DNA from: Cytophagia bacterium
GTDB taxonomy: Bacteria > Bacteroidota > Bacteroidia > Cytophagales > Spirosomataceae
Direction of reading: 5' to 3'
DNA length: 54,492 nucleotides
NCBI GenBank assembly: GCA_004293645.1
Contig: REAB01000057.1
Location: forward strand, 1-54,492
Shown piece after piece: positions 35,032 through 42,099 of the stretch; the stretch's first letter is position 1; each line of letters begins with the position of its first letter. A program made the translations under genes and the position numbers. The notes below the pieces were generated by a model that did no database searches, was not told the DNA's origin, and saw nothing but the letters and a program-made list of their open reading frames with translations.

Positions 35032-35493
35032 ATGAAAAATGATTTCAATACCAATTTAAGGATTTTACGAAAAAAAAACCATTTTACCTTAGAGTCTTTG
35101 GGTAAAGTACTGAACATCAGCAAAAGCACGCTTTCTGATTATGAAATTGGTAAAAGTTCACCATCTTTTGAGGTTTGCGAAAGAATGGCGGATGTTTTTG
35201 GAATCAATATTGACGAATTAAGAACTCCCAATATTTCGGATAAAATAAACCCGAATATTACTTTTGCGCCAACCCACAACGCCATTGATTTTAAGGACAG
35301 CAAAATAGCAACTTTAACCGCCCAAAAAAATCAATTAGAGTTTCAAAACAGAATTCTGAGTCAGCAAGTAGAAGGGCTACAAGTGCAGTTAAAGCTGGTA
35401 AACCAAATTGTAGAAAGTAAGACCAACGAGATTCGTTCTTTACAGATGCAAGTCAAACTATTAGATGCTTACCTTGAAGAACGTACCAAATAA
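35032..35493 (+). CDS. XRE-family HTH regulator with C-terminal coiled coil
   Basis: 153 residues. The HTH_3 domain (6-63: LRILRKKNHFTLESLGKVL, then ISKSTLSDYEIGKSSPSFE) is complete. Residues 90-150 are a heptad-like coil (LEFQNRILSQQVEGLQVQLK) likely used for dimerisation. The end overlaps the start of the downstream permease gene, so the pair may be coupled. It may regulate that gene or itself; no operator is proven. Confidence 0.88.
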   Translation: MKNDFNTNLRILRKKNHFTLESLGKVLNISKSTLSDYEIGKSSPSFEVCERMADVFGINIDELRTPNISDKINPNITFAPTHNAIDFKDSKIATLTAQKNQLEFQNRILSQQVEGLQVQLKLVNQIVESKTNEIRSLQMQVKLLDAYLEERTK

Positions 35494-36472
35494 CACCGTG
35501 CCTACTCCCCGACGCTTGCCACTCCTCTATTTTTTGTTTTTGGTAAGTGTTCTGAGTGTTTGGACTTATTATGTCTTGTCTTTGCCCAACTTAGATTTTA
35601 TCAAACAACGTTGGGCGGCCATGCTTACCATGCTTTTTGGGTCGTTTATTGCGGGGGCAAGTCCCGAGGGCAGCGCGGCCATTGCTTACCCCGTTTTTAC
35701 GTTGTTGTTAGAAATTTCGCCCGCCGTGGCGCGCAACTTTGGCTTTGCCATTCAGAGCATCGGCATGACTTCGGCCTCGCTGCTCATTTTGGGGCTGCGT
35801 GTCAAAGTAGAATGGCGTTACATTTTGTTCGTAACGATTGGCGGCATTTTTGGCTTAGTTTTTGGTACTTACTACGTGGTTCCGCTCATTTCGCCCGTGT
35901 TGGCCAAGTTGTTTTTTGTGTCTTTATGGTTGAGTTTTGGCATTGCGCTGTGGCTCGAAAACCGCCGCCCCCACCGCGAAGTTTTTGAGGAGATTCAACA
36001 TTTTGGGCAATTAGACAAAGTGCGGCTCATTGCTTTTGGCATCATTGGCGGCATTATTTCTTCGATTTTTGGCACGGGTATCAATATTTTTACCTTTTGC
36101 TTGATGACCATTTACTACCGCGTGAGCGAGAAAGTAGCCACGCCGTCGTCGGTCATTATTATGACCATCGAAACCATTTTGGGCTTTTTTCTGCACGCCC
36201 AAATCTTGCAAGACTTTAGCGATGAGTCGTTTAAGTTGTGGTTGGCTTGCATTCCTGTTGTCGTTTTTTTTGCGCCGTTGGGGGCTTTTGTCATCACCCA
36301 ATTGCCCCGCGAGGGCATCGCCAAAATTCTTTATACCATTTTGGTGGTGCAGTTTGTGGGGGCCATGTTTGTTATCAAGCCCAACTTCAACCAGGCCCTG
36401 CTCTGCGCCACTACGTTGGCAATAGGCTTGGGGCTTTTTACGTATTTGGGCAAACTAAAACGTGATTTTTGA
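35465..36472 (+). CDS. TauE/SafE-family (sulfite/organosulfonate exporter-like) permease
   Basis: 335 residues if started at the ATG at 35465, which overlaps the XRE gene by 29 bp. A GTG at 35498, 4 bp past that stop, would trim 11 residues and is equally plausible. Eight or so membrane helices occur in two related halves: FGSFIAGASPEGSAAIAYPVF, GFAIQSIGMTSASLLILG in the first and IIGGIISSIFGTGINIFTF in the second, the Gly-rich signature of the family. The Pro/Glu/Gly segment GASPEGSAAIAYP differs from the usual G-x-G-G-G signature. The substrate is unknown; sulfite is only the name-giver. A roughly 280-bp gap follows. Confidence 0.85.
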   Translation: MLTLKNVPNNTVPTPRRLPLLYFLFLVSVLSVWTYYVLSLPNLDFIKQRWAAMLTMLFGSFIAGASPEGSAAIAYPVFTLLLEISPAVARNFGFAIQSIGMTSASLLILGLRVKVEWRYILFVTIGGIFGLVFGTYYVVPLISPVLAKLFFVSLWLSFGIALWLENRRPHREVFEEIQHFGQLDKVRLIAFGIIGGIISSIFGTGINIFTFCLMTIYYRVSEKVATPSSVIIMTIETILGFFLHAQILQDFSDESFKLWLACIPVVVFFAPLGAFVITQLPREGIAKILYTILVVQFVGAMFVIKPNFNQALLCATTLAIGLGLFTYLGKLKRDF

Positions 36473-36710
36473 GTGTTTTTATGTGCATTACAAACCCGCT
36501 TTCCGCTTTCATTACAATCTAAACTTGAACGCAGGCGGAGAAGTGTTATTTTTGAAAATACCGCCAAAAGTAACGGAAATTGTGCTTTTGATTGAATTTG
36601 GATGCACCATTTATCATTCTGTACAAATTATACGTACGGTTTCTTTGCCGTTTACGTATTTTTAGGCCAGTTTCTTCGCAAAAGGTAGCCCAAATAGTGC
36701 AGATAACTTT

Positions 36711-36718
36711 TAACTTTG
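36711..36718 (+). promoter_or_regulatory. -7 promoter element of the Ppx-like/coiled-coil operon
   Basis: TAACTTTG is a perfect match to the Bacteroidota TAnnTTTG element, 32 bp before the ATG at 36751. It is preceded by a half copy (ATAACTTT). No clear -33 TTG was seen, so strength is unknown. The remainder of 36473-36710 shows no gene. Confidence 0.5.
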
Positions 36719-36750
36719 ACCATTCAAACGAACTTTAATTGTCTGTCAAA

Positions 36751-37902
36751 ATGACTCGTTTTCTTAAAAACACCCTTACCTTCTCCTTATTTTGTTGCTT
36801 GGTTGTGGCCAGCACGTTTGCCCAAAATACGCCCAAATACGTAGGTTATCGGGGCGGTTTTGACATTGGTTCGCAAGGAGTAAAGCTCTCAATTGTGGGG
36901 TTTTATTACCAAAAAGACCGCCTCAAATACCGCTTGGTGTACGACCGTCAAGAAACCGTAGGACTCATAAAAGGCATGGAAACCAATGGCGGTAAACTAC
37001 GCCCCGCCGATGTGCAAGACGCGGTGGCGTTTGTGCAAGAAATGATGGAAGATGCCAAAACGGTGTATAAAATTCAGAACAAAGACTTTGTTATTTATGC
37101 GTCGTCGGGGGTTAATATTGCGCCCAACATTGCCGACTTAGACGCGCAAGCACAGAAGATTTTGGGCATGAAAGTAAACATCAACATGCCCGCTAAAACC
37201 GAAGCTACCTACGGCGCACGCGCTGGACTGGCCCGCGAAGACTTCGATTCGGCTATTTTGGTGGATGTGGGCGGGGGCAACACCAAAGGCGGCATTTTGC
37301 AAAAGTACATTGCCGCCGACGGCCGCGAACGCTACACTTTTAAGTCGTATAATATTGAGTTTGGTGCGCGGCGACTTTCTGAGCGCATCAGCAGGCGCAG
37401 CAGCAGCCCAGAGCAATACGACAGCAACCTCAAACAAATGGTAGAAGATACCATTGGGCCGCTCATTCGGTCGTCGCTCAACGACAACCCCGAAATTCGT
37501 TCGGCCAATCGCTCCATGATTTATGCCACGGGCGGTGCTGCTTATCAGTTCATTACGTGGTTTGTTCCCGAAAAAGTAACCGACGAAATCATTGAGTTTA
37601 AGTACAGCAACCTGCAAGACTTTTATTACATGTTGCAGTCGCCCACGGGCTGGGCTACTTGGGAAAGCCGTAAGTTTGACGACATAAAAGACGAAAAACT
37701 GCGCGAGTTGATGGTACGCGACCACCAAAAAGCCACCCAAAAAGTATATAACCGCGACGCTTGTTTGGCGGGTATTTCGCTGGTGTTGCAGGCGGCCAAA
37801 GAAATAGGAAACCCCGACCGCAAAGCATTTTATTTTACCCGCGATGCCTACTGGATTAACACGCTTGTGTATGATACGTACAAAAATGACTTCAAAAAAT
37901 AA
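36751..37902 (+). CDS. Exported Ppx/GppA-like actin-fold (ASKHA) protein
   Basis: 383 residues from the ATG at 36751. The N-terminus MTRFLKNTLTFSLFCCLVVA with STFAQ following is a typical cleavable signal peptide, so the rest should be periplasmic. The body has all three ASKHA elements: phosphate-1 GGFDIGSQGVKLS (Asp38), phosphate-2 LVDVGGGNTK (Asp172) and adenosine/connect YATGGAAYQ (Gly261). Between them VIYASSGVNIAPNI and AKTEATYGARAG (Glu151) match the Ppx/GppA 'GTxAxRxAxN' and 'GxEEA' regions, so a polyphosphate- or (p)ppGpp-phosphatase-like fold is most likely. An exported form is unusual; polyphosphate as substrate would avoid the need for periplasmic ATP. TAATG links it to the next gene. 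Confidence 0.75.
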   Translation: MTRFLKNTLTFSLFCCLVVASTFAQNTPKYVGYRGGFDIGSQGVKLSIVGFYYQKDRLKYRLVYDRQETVGLIKGMETNGGKLRPADVQDAVAFVQEMMEDAKTVYKIQNKDFVIYASSGVNIAPNIADLDAQAQKILGMKVNINMPAKTEATYGARAGLAREDFDSAILVDVGGGNTKGGILQKYIAADGRERYTFKSYNIEFGARRLSERISRRSSSPEQYDSNLKQMVEDTIGPLIRSSLNDNPEIRSANRSMIYATGGAAYQFITWFVPEKVTDEIIEFKYSNLQDFYYMLQSPTGWATWESRKFDDIKDEKLRELMVRDHQKATQKVYNRDACLAGISLVLQAAKEIGNPDRKAFYFTRDAYWINTLVYDTYKNDFKK

Positions 37903-38591
37903 TGGAACAACTACCACAAAACGACTGGCTCAAAAAGTTGAAAGGGATTTTTATTGAAGAAAACCCCACGGCAAGCGCCCCGACCGACAATGCCCCCGCT
38001 AAAGCTTCGGCGCCCAACTTCGCCGCCTACAATGCGCCCGCTACCTCCGCCGACGCGGGCTTAATTGATGATTTGGCGGGGCGTTTTCAAAAATTAGTAG
38101 AAGAAAAAAATCAACCTGGTTTCGATTTCTTTGAGTTTTCGAGCATGGTGCTGGGCGTAAGTCAAACCCCTACTGCCGACCATTTTAAGATTGCGTTTCA
38201 GGGTGCAAAAGTAATGAATACGGGGGTTTCTAAGGAGCAATTGCTGCAATCGGCGGTGTTTTACAAACAAACCCTTGAAACGGCTTATGCCGATACCATA
38301 AAGAAAGGCGAAGAAAAACGGCGCGCCATTGGACAGCAGCAAGTAGCCCAACAGCAAAATTTAACCAAAGAAATAAACGGAATAGACCAGCAAGTTGCTG
38401 ATTTTCAGAAAAAAATTGCCGACCTTCAAGCCTTGAAAGCGGCCAAAACCAATGAACTGAGCGCACTCGCGGGGAGCTTTGAGCCACAAATAGCCGAGGT
38501 AGAAGCCAAACTCAACGCCACCACCCTGGCCAAAGACCAAGTGCTGGGCCGTTTGAGCATGATAGAAGAAGGAATTAAACAATACGTATAA
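37902..38591 (+). CDS. Cytoplasmic coiled-coil protein, unknown, operon partner
   Basis: 229 residues. The ATG shares its A with the previous TAA stop (TAATG), a sign of translational coupling. No signal peptide or membrane segment. Residues 20-55 are Ala/Pro-rich and probably disordered. About 56-125 form a helical domain (LIDDLAGRFQKLVEEKNQPG, then FDFFEFSSMVLGVSQTPTADHF). Residues 130-225 are a long coil with Gln/Lys/Leu heptads (DQQVADFQKKIADLQALKAA). I do not recognise the family. Its fixed position between the Ppx-like and the membrane coil genes argues for a shared complex. Confidence 0.75.
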   Translation: MEQLPQNDWLKKLKGIFIEENPTASAPTDNAPAKASAPNFAAYNAPATSADAGLIDDLAGRFQKLVEEKNQPGFDFFEFSSMVLGVSQTPTADHFKIAFQGAKVMNTGVSKEQLLQSAVFYKQTLETAYADTIKKGEEKRRAIGQQQVAQQQNLTKEINGIDQQVADFQKKIADLQALKAAKTNELSALAGSFEPQIAEVEAKLNATTLAKDQVLGRLSMIEEGIKQYV

Positions 38592-38602
38592 ACCCCAAAA
38601 CG

Positions 38603-39730
38603 ATGAACAACCAATCTTTAACCAAACTCAGCGAATTGCCCATTTTGAAACACCTCGACGGAGGCTCGGGCGAACTCAAAGTATTGCCCCCAAATGCAAT
38701 TGCGCCCTGGAAACGCGGCGAAAAATCAATTGGATGGTTTGTGGGCGCAGGCTTGATAGCGGGCGGTGCCTACATCTTTTTTACTTATATTTTGCCCGTA
38801 CTCATCAACGTTCTTACCCAAACGCTGGCGTTTTTGGCGGTAGCTGGTTTGCTGGTTTTTGCCGTTTTGTTGGCCCCGTTTATTTTCAAACTATTCCGCC
38901 GCATTGTGCGTGGTTTGCACAAAATGCTCATCAAAATTGACCCTTTTGCCGAACTCGACGACCAATTGGGCAAAATGAAAGACTCGCGCGAGGAATTTGA
39001 AAAAGCCAAGGCCGAAATCAACGCCTGTAAAATTCAGATGAAACAAGAGGCCGTAAAAGCCGAAAAATTGGCCAAAGATGCCAAGCAGAAAGTGGTGTAT
39101 GCCCAACAAGAAGCCGAAAGCATTAAGGAAAAACTCCAAAAAGCCACCGATAAACACGGCGACACCGCCCGCGAAACCGACGAGTTTGTTGAAATGGAAG
39201 GCCGCCTGAGTGCCGCCATCGGCGACGGCAACCGCTCGGTGTCGGAGGCCGAAACCTACAAACGCTTGGTGGATACGTTTGCCTCGCGGGCCAATGTATT
39301 TGCCAAACTCGACCGCAAACTGATGTCGTATGGCCACGCTTTTGACGAAAAAATAAAAGACTTTGCCACCAGTATTAACTTGCTAAAAACCGAGTCGCGG
39401 GCCATGGAATCGGCCAATAATGCCACCAGCCGCGCCCGAAAAGCCATTGGCAACAGCCAAGATTGGCAGTTGGACTACGCACTGGAAGTAATTTCAAACC
39501 AAATTTCGAGCGACATTGCCAGCACCCAAGCCAATATCCGCGATTTAGATTCGATTGTACGCGACTTCAACCCCAACGACGAACGCGCTTACGCTCGCTT
39601 AGAAACGTTTGCCAATCAAATTAAAGATGGTCAATTTGAAGTAAGCGACCCCAACCGCGTGGCCAATCCAAACTATAAACTCAGCCCCGACCAAAAAAAT
39701 GCGGGTGGCGGTTTGACGGACATTTTTTAG
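38603..39730 (+). CDS. Membrane-anchored coiled-coil protein (PspA-like tail), operon partner
   Basis: 375 residues. Two membrane helices form a hairpin (about 44-66, WFVGAGLIAGGAYIFFTYIL; about 70-93, LAFLAVAGLLVFAVLLAPFI), followed by basic FKLFRRIVRG, which places the C-terminus in the cytoplasm. Residues 110-330 are almost entirely charged helix and coil (AKAEINACKIQMKQEAVKAE...), with overall resemblance to PspA/IM30 or toxic-anion-resistance-type coils but no family call. The tail has Asn/Pro-rich DPNRVANPNYKLSPDQ and ends GGGLTDIF. It starts 11 bp after the previous gene and is the last in the operon. Confidence 0.75.
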   Translation: MNNQSLTKLSELPILKHLDGGSGELKVLPPNAIAPWKRGEKSIGWFVGAGLIAGGAYIFFTYILPVLINVLTQTLAFLAVAGLLVFAVLLAPFIFKLFRRIVRGLHKMLIKIDPFAELDDQLGKMKDSREEFEKAKAEINACKIQMKQEAVKAEKLAKDAKQKVVYAQQEAESIKEKLQKATDKHGDTARETDEFVEMEGRLSAAIGDGNRSVSEAETYKRLVDTFASRANVFAKLDRKLMSYGHAFDEKIKDFATSINLLKTESRAMESANNATSRARKAIGNSQDWQLDYALEVISNQISSDIASTQANIRDLDSIVRDFNPNDERAYARLETFANQIKDGQFEVSDPNRVANPNYKLSPDQKNAGGGLTDIF

Positions 39731-39912
39731 TCATTGGTCATTGGTCAATAGTCATTGGTATATTAAATTGCTGGTGGACTGGCGGAACCAGATGTTTGCC
39801 AAAATAAAAAATAGCGATTATTTATAGCTAAGTGCTTACTAAACCAATGACCACTACACCATTGACCAATGACCAATGACTATTGACCAATGACTATTGA
39901 CCAGTGACCAAT
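39731..39912 (+). repeat. CCAATGACTATTGA repeat cluster, inverted arms
   Basis: Left arm 39731-39759 (TCATTGGTCATTGGTCAATA...) is the inverse of the right arm at 39842-39912, where the 16-mer CCAATGACTATTGACC occurs at 39873-39888 and 39887-39902, a 14-bp period. The arms can pair perfectly over about 22 bp, enclosing roughly 100 bases with no gene. The repeat starts one base after the stop of the coiled-coil gene. Confidence 0.85.
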
Positions 39913-39946
39913 GCCTACTTATTAATCACTTAAAAATCTTAGAAAA

Positions 39947-40315
39947 ATGGCATTGCGGTTAGAAGATTTAGAGGTTTACAATCTTGCTTCCGAAATTAGT
40001 GATGAAATTTGGACAGTTGCTTCTACCATGCCCAATTTTGAAAAATACACAATTGGGCAACAGATTGTACGCAGTGCCGATTCGATTAGTGCCAACATTG
40101 CCGAGGGCTATGGCCGTTATTCATTTAAAGAAAATAAAAACTTTTGCTTGTATGCGCGGGGTTCATTGATTGAAACAAAAGACTGGATTGGCAAATGCAA
40201 ACGAAGAAACATTATTGGCGAAACCGTAGCCCAAGATATTTTTCAAAAAATGGAAAGACTAAACAAGCAACTAAATGCCTATATCAAATCAATTGGCCCC
40301 AAAACTGACATTTAG
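39947..40315 (+). CDS. Four-helix-bundle protein (23S rRNA intervening-sequence protein family)
   Basis: 122 residues. Typical sequence of the family: LEDLEVYNLASEISDEIW, FEKYTIGQQIVRSADSISAN then IAEGYGR, ENKNFCLYARGSLIETKDWI and EKMERLNKQLNAYIK-like ends. Family members are found inside 23S rRNA introns or free-standing in Bacteroidota genomes; they assemble as pentamers, and their role is unclear. Here it is free-standing and framed on both sides by CCAATGACYATTGA-type repeats, which may mark a mobile cassette. Confidence 0.9.
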   Translation: MALRLEDLEVYNLASEISDEIWTVASTMPNFEKYTIGQQIVRSADSISANIAEGYGRYSFKENKNFCLYARGSLIETKDWIGKCKRRNIIGETVAQDIFQKMERLNKQLNAYIKSIGPKTDI

Positions 40316-40330
40316 CATTGAACATTAAGC

Positions 40331-40391
40331 CGTGACCAGTGTTCCCCCAGTGCCCCCCAATGACCTTTGACCAATGACCAACCCCAATGAC
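40331..40391 (+). repeat. Right-hand CCAATGACC repeat, overlapping a start codon
   Basis: Degenerate units GTGACCAGTG, CCCCAATGACCTTTGACC, AATGACCAACCCCAATGACC. The ATG of the next gene (40387) lies in the final CCAATGACC unit, so repeat sequence provides its initiation codon and part of its leader. Confidence 0.75.
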
Positions 40392-40890
40392 CCTACAACA
40401 ACTCATTGATCGCCTTGGCGATAATCCACAACTGCTACTTATTTATTTTGGGGCGTTGCCATTGGTGGCTTTTTTTGCGGGCTTAATGGGCCGCAACGAA
40501 GGCCACTTGGCCCCGTGGAAATATTTTTACGCCGTCCTGATTTATTTGGCTTGTATTCCAGGCATTTTCGCGGTGGCACTCAATGTTTACCTGTTTTTGT
40601 TCGAGCGGCGCAGCATTTTTGAGTTCGATATTTACACCCAAATTCTCCCCTTTTTTGTGATGCTGCTCACGCTGTGGCTCATTCGCCGCAATGTGCCGTT
40701 CGATTATATTCCAGGTTTTGACAAAATTTCGGGCTTGGTCCTAATGATTTTTGCCACTATTTCGGTGATGTGGATTGTGGACCGAACCCGTATTATGGTT
40801 TTTTCTTACCTGCCTTTTGGGTACGTATTGGGTATTTTTGCAGGCTTATTGGTATTGATGCTACTCGGTTGGCGGCGTTTTTTTGGTTAA
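40387..40890 (+). CDS. Small polytopic membrane protein, unknown
   Basis: 167 residues with five predicted membrane segments: residues about 15-35 (LLLIYFGALPLVAFFAGLMG), 48-70, 82-100, 112-132 and 138-160. Two short motifs stand out: GRNEGHLAPWKYFYAVLIY and the Arg/Asp pair VDRTRIMV. I do not recognise a family. The start ATG lies inside a repeat unit. No downstream start gives a better fit, because residues 1-12 look like a normal amphipathic lead. It is not obviously in an operon. Confidence 0.7.
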   Translation: MTLQQLIDRLGDNPQLLLIYFGALPLVAFFAGLMGRNEGHLAPWKYFYAVLIYLACIPGIFAVALNVYLFLFERRSIFEFDIYTQILPFFVMLLTLWLIRRNVPFDYIPGFDKISGLVLMIFATISVMWIVDRTRIMVFSYLPFGYVLGIFAGLLVLMLLGWRRFFG

Positions 40891-40936
40891 AAAATCCTCG
40901 CTTCGTAAATCATTAGCTACTTTTGTGCGTTATTAT

Positions 40937-41082
40937 AAGTAGTTGCGCCTATTTAACCGGTGGCACGACTATTACTTAAGACGCTTTTATTCAGCCTACT
41001 AAATCAGTCGTGCCACCAATAATAATACCGCACGGGCGGCCCCGCATCGCAGCGGCGAACCGCCTAATTTACTCAACTACTT
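40937..41082 (+). mobile_element. MITE-like element, copy C
   Basis: 146 bp with AAGTAGTTG at 40937 and CAACTACTT ending at 41082. An internal hairpin is formed by GGTGGCACGACT (40959-40970) and AGTCGTGCCACC (41006-41017), 12 bp perfect. It has the left module of copy D and the GC-rich GCGGGGCCGCCCGTGCGGT (as complement) of copy B, then the common right module ATCGCAGCGGCGAACCGCC. It ends 34 bp before the gldB start. Confidence 0.85.
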
Positions 41083-41116
41083 GCGTACTCGAAAAGCTAC
41101 TGTTATTTTTATCTTG

Positions 41117-42094
41117 ATGAAACTCATTTTTGTTGTTCTTTGTGCAGTTGTTTGTCTGTTCTTAAACGCCTGCAACTCCCAAACCGACCGAGCGCCCGTA
41201 GCGGCAAAACGTTTAGAAAACGAACTGTTTGCGGCCAAATCGCCCGATGACTTGGCTCAATTGCTGGTTAAGTACCCTTTTTTGAGGGCTTACTTGGGGC
41301 TACCCACCGACGCGCCCGACTCATTAGTTACCAATCAGTTGTACAATAACGTGAGCAACGCGCAACTGCAAAAGTTTAAGCAAGAAATTCAAACCGAATT
41401 TAGCGACTTGGCCGACATCGAAAGCCAGCTCGGAAAGGCATTTGGTGAAATAAAAGCGCAATATCCAGCATTTAAAACACCGCAAGTCTATACGGCTATT
41501 ACGGGCTTTTTGGGGAGCGATTTGTACGTTACCGACAGCCTCATTGTGATTGGTTTAGACTATTTTGGCGGCCCCAAGGCTACTTACCGCCCACAATTGT
41601 ACGATTATCAACTGCGACGCTACCAAAAAGAATACGTGGTGGCGGCTATTTTGTTTTTTATGGCCAAAACCAATAATAAGTTCGACCCCGCCGACCAAAC
41701 ACTGCTTTCGGAAATGATTTGGTACGGAAAAGGCTACGAATTTGTAAAACACGCTGCCCCGCAAATACCCGACAGCCTCATCATTGGCTATTCTGAACAA
41801 CAATTGGCCGATGTCTATGAATCTCAGCAAGACGTTTGGGCGTATTTCTTAGACCGAAAACTGTTGTTCCAAACCAAAGAAGAAGAAAAGCAGCGGTTTT
41901 TGGCCGAACGCCCCGCCACGGTCGAGATTAGTGGCTTTTGCCCTGGCGGCGTGGGACGTTGGCTGGGCTGGCGCATTGTAGGGCGTTATTTGGCCGAAAA
42001 CCCCAACGTACAATTGAACGAATTAATGAAAAACCCCAACGCCCGCCAAATTTTTGAGGGCGCAAAATACAAAGGTCAAAAAGACGAAAAATAA
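41117..42094 (+). CDS. gldB: Gliding-motility-type lipoprotein GldB
   Basis: 325 residues from the ATG at 41117; an upstream frame exists but the lipoprotein signal MKLIFVVLCAVVCLFLNAC starts here (lipid Cys19). Family-typical blocks: LLVKYPFLRAYLG, ITGFLGSDLYVTDSLIVIGL then DYFGG, LLSEMIWYGKGYEFVKH, IIGYSEQQLADV and GGVGRWLGWRIVGRYL. GldB is required for gliding in Flavobacterium johnsoniae but also occurs in non-gliding Bacteroidota, so motility is not proven. It starts 34 bp past MITE copy C and 5 bp before an ABC exporter gene. Confidence 0.9.
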   Translation: MKLIFVVLCAVVCLFLNACNSQTDRAPVAAKRLENELFAAKSPDDLAQLLVKYPFLRAYLGLPTDAPDSLVTNQLYNNVSNAQLQKFKQEIQTEFSDLADIESQLGKAFGEIKAQYPAFKTPQVYTAITGFLGSDLYVTDSLIVIGLDYFGGPKATYRPQLYDYQLRRYQKEYVVAAILFFMAKTNNKFDPADQTLLSEMIWYGKGYEFVKHAAPQIPDSLIIGYSEQQLADVYESQQDVWAYFLDRKLLFQTKEEEKQRFLAERPATVEISGFCPGGVGRWLGWRIVGRYLAENPNVQLNELMKNPNARQIFEGAKYKGQKDEK

Positions 42095-42099
42095 CCATT

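Noticed and set aside
36751-39730. Tellurite-resistance or phage-shock operon
   Set aside because: The coils superficially resemble TelA/PspA, but no Ter, PspC or PspF partner is present and the first gene is Ppx-like, so no known label was applied.
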